This document shows positions 1 through 5,377 of a stretch of DNA of 7,942 nt, in pieces. The stretch comes from Bacillota bacterium (GTDB taxonomy: Bacteria; Bacillota_E; Sulfobacillia; Sulfobacillales; Sulfobacillaceae). Below the pieces are notes generated by a model, which was not told the DNA's origin, did not search any database, and was given only the letters and a program-made list of their open reading frames with translations. The stretch covers positions 1 through 7,942 of the forward strand of contig JAKADW010000084.1 in assembly GCA_021820165.1 (NCBI GenBank), written 5' to 3'. A program made the translations under genes and the position numbers. Position 1 is the first letter of the stretch. Each line of letters starts with the position of its first letter.

Positions 1-1
1 C

Positions 2-526
2 AAAGTTGATGTCCACGAGATGTACACCGCTCAGTTGGTCGAAGGCATCCGTCGCGGCAGTCTGGATTTAGCGCTAGGGTCGCTTCCCATGGCGGCCAGC
101 GATGTGGGGATTAGTCGGCTTTGGAAAGAAGAGCTTCTCGCCATTTTCCCCGCAAACGACCCGGAGCCGGTGCAGGCGGCCGAGTTTCGCACCTTGGCTT
201 CCCGGCCCTTTGTCGGCTTTGCTGTGGGGCACGGGCTTTCACGGCGGGTGCTGGAGCTTTTTCACCGGGAGAATTTACAACCTGACATTCGCTACGAAGC
301 ACGCGGCATCGCGACCGTCATCGGATTCGTGGCCGCCGGTTTGGGCGTCTCAGTGGTGCCCGCTCCGATGGCGCGGATTTATCAGCAGGCCGGTTTAGTG
401 CACGCGGCGCCCTTAGTGCCCCGCGCCTATCGGGAAATGATTCTCATCTACTCGCCCCATCACATGCTCCGTCAGGCTGTGCGGGCCGCCGTGCGGTTCA
501 TTGAGACAGCCTCCGCGCGGCCATGA
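2..526 (+). CDS. LysR-family transcriptional regulator, C-terminal part
   Basis: This is the 3' end of a gene that enters from the left edge; the frame is open from base 2 (KVDVHE...) to the TGA at 524-526, giving 174 residues. It matches the effector-binding half of LysR-type regulators: an early 'QLVEGIRRGSLDLALGSLP' stretch, the usual segment in which the first periplasmic-binding-like lobe begins, and later 'IGFVAAGLGVSVVPAPMAR', the typical hinge/second-lobe segment just before the C-terminus. The N-terminal helix-turn-helix and linker helix would lie outside the window, so neither the target nor the effector can be inferred. Members are cytoplasmic DNA-binding proteins, often controlling a divergent neighbour, which here would also be off the left side. 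The downstream lipoprotein gene is 110 bp away with its own promoter candidate, so co-transcription is not implied. The ATG at base 20 is internal, not a real start. Confidence 0.9.
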   Translation, partial: KVDVHEMYTAQLVEGIRRGSLDLALGSLPMAASDVGISRLWKEELLAIFPANDPEPVQAAEFRTLASRPFVGFAVGHGLSRRVLELFHRENLQPDIRYEARGIATVIGFVAAGLGVSVVPAPMARIYQQAGLVHAAPLVPRAYREMILIYSPHHMLRQAVRAAVRFIETASARP

Positions 527-540
527 ACTACCTGCAACGC

Positions 541-569
541 TTGCCAATAGTGCCGAGGGGAGGCACAAT
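541..569 (+). promoter_or_regulatory. Candidate sigma-A promoter for the Sco-like lipoprotein gene
   Basis: TTGCCA (541-546, five of six to TTGACA) is followed after exactly 17 bp by CACAAT (564-569, four of six to TATAAT). Transcription would start near 576, leaving a leader of about 60 nt before the GTG/ATG start at 637/640. It lies in the 110-bp gap after the LysR gene and points to the lipoprotein. The match was found by eye only and is not proof of activity. Confidence 0.45.
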
Positions 570-583
570 GTAACACATGTAAC
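570..583 (+). promoter_or_regulatory. Inverted repeat overlapping the predicted start site; CopY/BlaI-like operator candidate
   Basis: GTAACACATGTAAC forms an inverted repeat (GTnACA-nn-TGTnAC, with one mismatched pair per arm) immediately downstream of the -10 box, where a repressor would block initiation. The internal 10-mer AACACATGTA differs at one position from TACAnnTGTA, the operator core known for the CopY/BlaI repressor family. The downstream gene encodes a Sco-type, probably copper-binding, protein, which makes a copper-responsive repressor an attractive but unproven reading. It can also be read as two direct TGTAAC copies 9 bp apart (569-574 and 578-583). Confidence 0.35.
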
Positions 584-636
584 TTGTCGAACTCTGGGCC
601 CTCCGGGGTTCCTATTAAGAATGGTAGGCGATCTTT

Positions 637-1809
637 GTGATGAAGCGTGGCATATGGTTGGCAGGACTTCTCGGGGTGGGGATGGTTCTCGCCGGATGCG
701 GTAGCCAGCAAACGGCAACCCCCTCCGGGCAATCAGGCTACTCGACCTCGCTCGCCAAAGTGCAGTCGGCAACAGCCGCCAATGTGGATCCAGGAACCTC
801 GTTGCATGGAAGGAAGGCTCCCAACTTTACCCTGACCGATCAGTTTGGGCGCAGGTTCTCGCTCTCTCAGTATCGCGGCAAAGTTGTGGTACTAGCCTTT
901 CAGGATAGCCAGTGCACGACAATTTGTCCGCTGACTAGCGAAGAGATGGTCATGGCCAAAAAAATGTTGGGGACCAAAGCCGCCTCCGAAGTCCAACTTC
1001 TGGCCGTGGACGCGAATCCCACGGCCACCTCAGTCAAAGACGTCAAAGCCTATTCAAAGGACCATGGAACGATGCATTCGGTGCTCTTTGGCACGGCCAG
1101 CCGGGCCCAGTTAGCAAAGATTTGGCGGGCGTATGATGTGTACGTGGCGGTCGTCAAGGGGGCGATTGATCACACGCCCGGCGTGTATATCATTAACGCC
1201 CAAGGCCAAGAGCAGAAACTCTTCTTGACGCAAATGGCGTATGCCGGGATGGGACAGCAAGCGGAGGTGTTTGCGCAGGAAATTGCCCGAAATCTTCCCC
1301 ACCCGACGAAGAAATCCAAGGCCGTATTGCATCAGGCACTGGTGCAAGAGTCACAAGTCCACCAGATTGCTAAGGTCTCACTGCCTAGTGCCACGGGGAC
1401 TCGGCGTATCCCGTTGGCCGATGGCAAGCCTCACCTGGTCGTGTTTTTAGCCAGTTGGCTTAACCAACTTTCAAACGTGCCGCATGAGATGCAGGCCCTC
1501 CAGACGTATCAGCACTATGCTAAGACTCACGGCCTGCCCACCGTCATTGCCGTGGATGAGGCCCCAACCGAGCCGTCGCCTAAGGCGTTCGATCAGGTGT
1601 TGAAAGCAGCAGGCCCCCTCAACTACCCGGTCGCCTTGGACAAGACGGGCGCCGTGGCCGATCAGATGGGGGTGCAGGACCTCTCTTGGTACGCGCTCGT
1701 AAATGGCCAAGGCAAGGTGATTTGGGCCTACGACGGCAGTAGCCATTGGCTTCCGATTGGATCCCTAGAGTCCCAGGTGGCTAAGGTCTGGAATCAGAAA
1801 AAGTCCTAA
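637..1809 (+). CDS. Sco1/SenC-like lipoprotein fused to a cysteine-less thioredoxin-fold domain
   Basis: This is an exported, lipid-anchored protein of 390 residues. Residues 1-21 form a lipoprotein signal (KR, a hydrophobic stretch, then lipobox LAGC with Cys21). Residues about 55-220 form a Sco1/SenC domain with the CxxxCP motif (Cys93, Cys97, Pro98) and the distal His179 in 'IDHTPGVYII'; in Sco proteins these two Cys and the His bind copper for delivery to the CuA site of cytochrome oxidase, or act in thiol exchange. Residues about 240-390 resemble a second TlpA/ResA-like thioredoxin fold, but the expected WCxxC reads W-L-N-Q-L (274-278) and the cis-Pro position appears to be Ser350, so it should be redox-inactive. 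Translation starts at GTG 637 or ATG 640, with only a weak GGTAGG site upstream. The family usually has a single domain of about 200 residues, so this is a tandem fusion. The broken S66 peptidase follows after 20 bp. The Sco assignment is firm; the role of the second domain is inferred. Confidence 0.88.
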   Translation: MMKRGIWLAGLLGVGMVLAGCGSQQTATPSGQSGYSTSLAKVQSATAANVDPGTSLHGRKAPNFTLTDQFGRRFSLSQYRGKVVVLAFQDSQCTTICPLTSEEMVMAKKMLGTKAASEVQLLAVDANPTATSVKDVKAYSKDHGTMHSVLFGTASRAQLAKIWRAYDVYVAVVKGAIDHTPGVYIINAQGQEQKLFLTQMAYAGMGQQAEVFAQEIARNLPHPTKKSKAVLHQALVQESQVHQIAKVSLPSATGTRRIPLADGKPHLVVFLASWLNQLSNVPHEMQALQTYQHYAKTHGLPTVIAVDEAPTEPSPKAFDQVLKAAGPLNYPVALDKTGAVADQMGVQDLSWYALVNGQGKVIWAYDGSSHWLPIGSLESQVAKVWNQKKS

Positions 1810-1816
1810 GGAGATC

Positions 1817-1826
1817 GGGGGGAGGG
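1817..1826 (+). promoter_or_regulatory. Strong ribosome binding site of the broken S66 peptidase gene
   Basis: GGGGGGAGGG lies between the lipoprotein stop (TAA 1807-1809) and the ATG at 1830. Its GGAGG core (1821-1825) is 4 nt from the ATG, which fixes that start and shows the gene was once translated as the second cistron of the lipoprotein operon. Confidence 0.7.
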
Positions 1827-1829
1827 TGT

Positions 1830-2833
1830 ATGCGGGCAGACCGACTCCGTCGGGGGGACACGATTGGGGTGTGTTCGCCATCGTTTGGAGCATTAGGGCT
1901 CTTTTCCCATCGTGGTGAGCGGGCGGTGGCGAACCTGGGTGAGTCGTTGGACCTTCGGGTGACTTTTTCGCCCCATGCCTTTGACCACGACTCCTGGGTT
2001 TCGGCCCCAGCGCCCGATCGGGCGGAGGATTTGCACGCCCTCTTTTTGGACCCCGATATTAAAGCCGTTATTACGGCGATTGGCGGAGACCATTCCAACC
2101 AGATGTTGCCGTATCTGGACTGGGACATCATCCGCACGCACCCGAAAATCTTTGTGGGATATTCCGATGGGACGGTGTTGTCGCTGGCCATGTATTAGAT
2201 GACTGGTTTGGTTACCTTCTATGGTCCAGCGCTGGTGCCGACGTTTGGGGAGTATCCAGCCATTCCTCTTTATACCCGGCGCTCCTTCGATCGGGCTCTC
2301 ATGCGAACCGAAGCGATGGGCCTGGTGAAGCCCTCCCTTGAGTGGACTGATGAGTTTTTGGATTGGTCCACCCGCGAGGACCAATCCCGCGCCCGAACGA
2401 TGCGGAAGAATGGGGGCCCCTTTTGGATTCGCCCGGGCGAGGGGGAAGACGGCTCATCGGCGGGTGCTTCGAGTCATTGGAGCATCTTCGTGGGACCCCT
2501 TATTGGCCAGACTTCTCGGGGGCACTGCTGTTTTTGGAGCTTAGCGAGGAGACCCCGTCGCCGAGTCGGGTGGATGCCATGTTGGCCGACTATGAAAACA
2601 TGGGGGTACTGGGGGCGATTTCAGGAATTTTGCTGGGACGTTTGTATCGGTATCCCGCCGACCAGGTCGACACCTTATAGGAGGTCTTTAGGGACCGAAC
2701 ATCGCGATGGAATCTTCCCATCCTCGCCAACCTTGACTTTGGCCACACCGATCCCGTAGTCACCATTCCGGTGGGGGTACGCGCTCGCATTTCCGACCGT
2801 GGTTGGGAAATCCTTGAAAGCGCTGTCCGGTAA
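1830..2833 (+). pseudogene. Broken S66-family LD-carboxypeptidase / MccF-like serine peptidase
   Basis: Homology to the S66 family (LD-carboxypeptidase, microcin C self-immunity protein MccF) runs through the whole region, but in three pieces. The first is ATG 1830 to TAG 2196-2198. It continues in the same frame ('TGLVTFYGPALVP') to about 2440, where a shift equivalent to loss of one base, near the G-run at 2441-2445, moves to the next frame ('RRLIGGCFESLEHLRGTPY'). That frame hits TAG 2678-2680 and then continues in the same frame to TAA 2831-2833 ('LANLDFGHTDPVV'). The rebuilt protein would be about 334 residues, the usual family length. The family's Ser-Glu-His positions are all readable: Ser in GYSD (codon 2163), Glu in GGCFESLE (codon 2471) and His in DFGHTDP (codon 2744). 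An intact enzyme would be cytoplasmic and would cleave L,D-peptide bonds in recycled muropeptides or inactivate peptide-nucleotide antibiotics. Three independent lesions make function unlikely; the decay looks fairly recent. Confidence 0.88.
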
Positions 2834-2918
2834 CGGCCTTTTATGGCATTGCTTAGGGCGCAACTAGGCATTTGGTACCTAAGGGGTCACTCCTGAGGGA
2901 AGGTCAGCGATGCGCGAA

Positions 2919-2932
2919 TCGAAGCGCTTCCT
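2919..2932 (+). promoter_or_regulatory. cre-like / LacI-family operator candidate
   Basis: TCGAAGCGCTTCCT matches the CcpA cre consensus TGWAARCGYTWNCW at 12 of 14 positions as aligned by eye, and contains the perfect palindrome GAAGCGCTTC with the central CG typical of LacI-family operators. It sits about 365 bp upstream of the tartrate dehydratase start, rather far for direct control, and no LacI-family gene is in the window, so this is a weak call. Confidence 0.2.
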
Positions 2933-3123
2933 TTCACCATCAATTTTCTTCTTTTGGCGGATTGTTTCCCGCTCCGTTGAGACGCTGAGAACTGCCGACA
3001 AAGCTGAACGGGGCTCTCGTTTCGGGCACCGATTTGGGGTGGATATCCATTAGGATCCTGCGGTCTCCTCACACGGGCGCGCCTTTCCCTACGGGAAGCG
3101 TGTCTTGTCGGAGCATGCAAGGT

Positions 3124-3151
3124 GCGAGACTCCCTTGGCGAGTCTCGCTTT
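3124..3151 (+). terminator. Stem-loop, probable terminator of the lipoprotein/S66 operon
   Basis: Perfect 9-bp stem GCGAGACTC (3124-3132) / GAGTCTCGC (3140-3148) with a 7-nt loop, followed by only three T residues before CCC. The stem is strong but the T-tract is short, so this may be a weak intrinsic terminator or an RNA structural element. It separates the decayed S66 region from the AT-rich promoter zone of the next operon. Confidence 0.5.
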
Positions 3152-3180
3152 CCCTACCATCGTTTCAGCTCAAGTCCGTA

Positions 3181-3270
3181 GCTTTAATAAAATTAATTCC
3201 ATGAAGTTTGTCGCCTAAGCAACACCCAATTATTGCATTCTTTTCAACATATAGGATAAATTTAAAGCTA
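3181..3270 (+). promoter_or_regulatory. AT-rich promoter zone upstream of the tartrate dehydratase operon
   Basis: The sequence turns sharply AT-rich compared with everything around it. Possible elements are TTGCAT (3233-3238) with GATAAA (3255-3260) 16 bp later, and an upstream TAAAAT (3188-3193), but no pair matches consensus well. The position directly before the operon and after a hairpin makes a promoter here likely, though the exact boxes cannot be assigned by eye. Confidence 0.35.
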
Positions 3271-3295
3271 GTCTTTGGAAGAAAGGCGGCGGTGT

Positions 3296-4480
3296 ATGCG
3301 AATTAAAGCGATCTACGAAAAGACGGTCCCGATTCACTCTCCGATTCAAAACGCGTACATTGACTTTTCTACCATGACGGCCTCCGTGGTGGCGCTTGTC
3401 ACCGACGTGGAGCGGGACGGGCGCACCGTGGTCGGCTATGGGTTTAACTCCAACGGCCGCTACGGCGCGGGCGGGCTCCTCAGGGAGCGTTTCATTCCCC
3501 GCCTTTTAGCGGCCGACGCAACAGCGCTTTTGAACGACGCGGGTGACAACTTGGATCCCCATCGCATCTGGCAGGTGCTGATGACCGGAGAAAAACCGGG
3601 AGGTCATGGGGAGCGGTCGGTGGCGGTCGGGGTGTTGGACATGGCGGTTTGGGATGCCGTCGCGAAAATTGCGGGAAAGCCTCTCTATCGCTTGTTGTCT
3701 GATCGGTACGGAGACAGCCGGCCCGATGACCGGGTGTTTGTGTACGCTGCCGGCGGCTATTATCAGCCAGGGAAAGACTTGACGCTCTTGCAGGATGAAA
3801 TGAAGGGATATCTCGATCTTGGGTATCGCGTGGTCAAAATGAAGATCGGCGGTGCGAGTCTTGCCGAGGACATCCGCCGCATAGAGGCGGTTATCCAGGT
3901 TCTGGGTGGGGATGGTTCGCGATTGGCGGTGGACGCCAACGGGCGCTTTGACCTTCGGACCGCTATTGCCTACGCGGAGGCTCTCAGCCCCTACGGTCTC
4001 TTTTGGTACGAGGAGGCCGGGGATCCGCTCGATTTTGCGTTGCAATCAGCCGTAAGCCAGTATTATTCGCATGCCATGGCTACGGGTGAAAACCTCTTTT
4101 CTCATCGCGATGCAGAGAATCTGCTCCGCTATGGGGGCATGCATCCGAACCGTGACTATCTACAGTTTGATTGCGCGCTGAGCTATGGTGTGGTGGAATA
4201 TCTTCGCACCCTGGCGGTGCTTGAGCAGACGGGATGGTCCAGGCGTCGGGTGATTCCCCATGGCGGTCATCAGTTGTCGCTCCACTTGGCGGCCGGTCTT
4301 AAACTGGGGGGAAACGAATCATATCCGGGCGTGTTTCAGCCATTCGGTGGATTTGCCGACGGCTATCCTGTCGAAGACGGCTATGTGCGCTTGCCTGAGA
4401 GCCCAGGCATCGGATTTGAACATAAAGAGGCGTTATATCAGCTACTGAAGCGGGTGCACCACGAGGAGGCAGGATTATGA
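3296..4480 (+). CDS. tarD: D-tartrate dehydratase, enolase superfamily
   Basis: This is a cytoplasmic Mg2+-dependent enzyme predicted to dehydrate D-(-)-tartrate to oxaloacetate. The protein (394 residues) closely resembles the Bradyrhizobium japonicum D-tartrate dehydratase as I remember it, including 'NAYIDF', 'GYGFNSNGRYG', 'EKPGGHGERSVAVG', 'FVYAAGGYYQPGK' and 'RNLLRYGGM'-like blocks. The capping domain is about residues 1-125 and the barrel follows. Visible catalytic residues are the KxK motif Lys181/Lys183, metal ligands Asp213 (VDAN), Glu239 (WYEE) and Glu265 (ATGEN), and His322 (PHGGHQ). The remembered enzyme uses the second KxK lysine and His322, and its Asp213, Glu239 and Glu265 fall at the same numbers. 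ATG 3296 is chosen because AAAGGCGG lies about 9 nt upstream and MRIKAIYEKT fits the family's N-terminus; an in-frame TTG at 3275 would add seven unlikely residues. The FAH gene overlaps its stop (ATGA). Substrate specificity is inferred from similarity. Confidence 0.9.
   Translation: MRIKAIYEKTVPIHSPIQNAYIDFSTMTASVVALVTDVERDGRTVVGYGFNSNGRYGAGGLLRERFIPRLLAADATALLNDAGDNLDPHRIWQVLMTGEKPGGHGERSVAVGVLDMAVWDAVAKIAGKPLYRLLSDRYGDSRPDDRVFVYAAGGYYQPGKDLTLLQDEMKGYLDLGYRVVKMKIGGASLAEDIRRIEAVIQVLGGDGSRLAVDANGRFDLRTAIAYAEALSPYGLFWYEEAGDPLDFALQSAVSQYYSHAMATGENLFSHRDAENLLRYGGMHPNRDYLQFDCALSYGVVEYLRTLAVLEQTGWSRRRVIPHGGHQLSLHLAAGLKLGGNESYPGVFQPFGGFADGYPVEDGYVRLPESPGIGFEHKEALYQLLKRVHHEEAGL
4463..4469 (+). promoter_or_regulatory. 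Ribosome binding site of the FAH-family gene, inside the end of tarD
   Basis: GAGGAGG lies within the last codons of tarD, 7 nt before the ATG at 4477, and fixes that start. With the ATGA overlap it implies translational coupling of the two enzymes. Confidence 0.8.
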
Positions 4481-5325
4481 AGTTAGCGACAGTCGGGGTG
4501 AATGGCCAAGAGGAGCTGGCGTTAGTGACGGACCACGGGCTCTTTGCCGTCAACCAACTCGCCCATAACGGGCCTTGGACCATAGCGCGGGTGTTGGAGG
4601 AAGGGGATACGTCCCTAAAGTATCTAGAGGGCCTCGTTCCCGAAGCGCATGCGACCCTCCAAGGGTACCGATTTCTTCCGCCCTGGTCTCATCCGGAAAA
4701 AATCCTCTGTGTGGGCCTCAACTATCGCCCCCACGTGGCCGAAGGTCACTTTGACATTCCGACGCATCCGGTGTTGTTCAACAAATACCCTAACGCGCTT
4801 CGGGGGGATGGGGCGCGGGTCAAGGCACCCGGTGACGCCAGACAAATGGATTACGAGGCCGAATTGGTGATTATGATGGGCAAGCGTGCCCGCAATGTCC
4901 CCGAGGACGATGCCCTCGACTACGTGTTCGGCTACATGAACGGCAACGACCTTTCGGCGCGGGACTTGCAATTCCGGACCTCGCAGTGGCTCCTGGGCAA
5001 AGCCGCCGATGGGCTTGGACCCGTAGGCCCGTATGTCGTGACGGCCGATTCCGTGGGTGATCCCGACAATCTGGAGATTCAAGGATTTCGGAATGGGGAG
5101 CTGGTGCAGCGTTCCAATACGAATCAAATGATTTTCTCCTGCCGTTTTCTGGTGAGCTATATTTCCCGTTATATCACGCTTGAGCCGGGCGACCTCATCT
5201 TTACCGGGACACCCGAGGGGGTCATTCTGGGAAAGCCGGAGGGCGAGCGCGATTGGCTATGTCCCGGGGACACCGTCAGCGTTGCCATCGAAGGTCTTGG
5301 TGAGCTGACCACTCATATCGGCTAG
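4477..5325 (+). CDS. FAH-family hydrolase, FAHD1-like (possible oxaloacetate decarboxylase/tautomerase)
   Basis: A 282-residue member of the fumarylacetoacetate hydrolase superfamily (COG0179-type): a short N-terminal domain (about 1-70), then the FAH fold. Motifs visible are 'GLNYRPHVAEG' with the His86-x-x-Glu89 dyad, 'MDYEAEL' with metal ligands Glu127 and Glu129, 'NGNDLSARDLQ' with Asp158, Lys175, 'DGLGPVGPYVV', and 'PGDLIFTGTPEGV' near the end. The His-to-first-Glu spacing (41) and second-Glu-to-Asp spacing (29) equal those of human FAHD1 (His30, Glu71, Glu73, Asp102) as I recall it, an acylpyruvase and oxaloacetate decarboxylase; some relatives are oxaloacetate tautomerases. Coupled by ATGA to tarD, whose product is (enol-)oxaloacetate, it most likely handles that product: ketonisation or decarboxylation to pyruvate. 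Automatic annotation may call it 2-hydroxyhepta-2,4-diene-1,7-dioate isomerase; the genomic context does not support an aromatic pathway. Family certain, reaction inferred. Confidence 0.88.
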   Translation: MKLATVGVNGQEELALVTDHGLFAVNQLAHNGPWTIARVLEEGDTSLKYLEGLVPEAHATLQGYRFLPPWSHPEKILCVGLNYRPHVAEGHFDIPTHPVLFNKYPNALRGDGARVKAPGDARQMDYEAELVIMMGKRARNVPEDDALDYVFGYMNGNDLSARDLQFRTSQWLLGKAADGLGPVGPYVVTADSVGDPDNLEIQGFRNGELVQRSNTNQMIFSCRFLVSYISRYITLEPGDLIFTGTPEGVILGKPEGERDWLCPGDTVSVAIEGLGELTTHIG

Positions 5326-5334
5326 ACGGAGCCC

Positions 5335-5363
5335 GTCCCAGTGCCTTTCGGGGCGGGACTTTT
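5335..5363 (+). terminator. Intrinsic terminator of the tarD-FAH operon
   Basis: GTCCC (5335-5339) pairs with GGGAC (5355-5359), and an inner GCC/GGC extends the stem across a three-base bulge; TTTT (5360-5363) follows directly. It lies 10 bp after the FAH stop and in the short gap between convergent operons. The T-tract favours the plus strand; no comparable tract serves the minus-strand operon, which ends at 5378. Confidence 0.65.
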
Positions 5364-5377
5364 GTATCCCTCCGCGG

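Larger units (their letters stand above)
2834..3180. other. Gene-free stretch after the broken S66 gene
   Basis: I see no supportable gene here. The longest open frame (minus strand, 2887-3120) is arginine/serine-rich, has no recognisable domain and reads like non-coding sequence. The stretch contains an inverted CTTAGG/CCTAAG pair near 2860-2880, a GAAGCGCTTC palindrome (2921-2930), two hairpins (3084-3098 and 3124-3148) and two copies of CTTTCCCTAC (3083-3092 and 3148-3157). It may be old spacer, a decayed gene too eroded to read, or an unrecognised structured RNA; the sequence alone does not decide. Confidence 0.4.

Noticed and set aside
413..772. Minus-strand open frame of 119 codons across the LysR-lipoprotein gap
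   Set aside because: It overlaps the ends of two well-supported genes and the promoter candidate, with no recognisable protein features.
2196..2680. Both internal stops in the S66 gene are TAG while its true end is TAA, suggesting amber recoding (for example pyrrolysine)
   Set aside because: A frameshift is also present between them, the stops fall at positions not known to be special in the family, and two TAGs by chance are unremarkable.
2199..2759. Possible separate genes from internal starts at 2199 and 2363
   Set aside because: Each is a fragment of the same S66 homology and neither holds a full active site; part of the 2199 frame after about 2445 is out-of-frame noise.
2887..3120. Minus-strand open frame of 77 codons
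   Set aside because: Arginine/serine-rich composition, no recognisable domain and no ribosome site; it overlaps hairpins typical of non-coding sequence.
3122..3130. GTGCGAG resembling a bacterial group II intron 5' end
   Set aside because: No domain V hairpin or reverse transcriptase is visible within reach, and the bases belong to the 3124-3148 stem.
3275..3297. TTG start for the tartrate dehydratase
   Set aside because: The AAAGGCGG ribosome site sits between this TTG and the ATG at 3296, and the seven extra residues do not fit the family.
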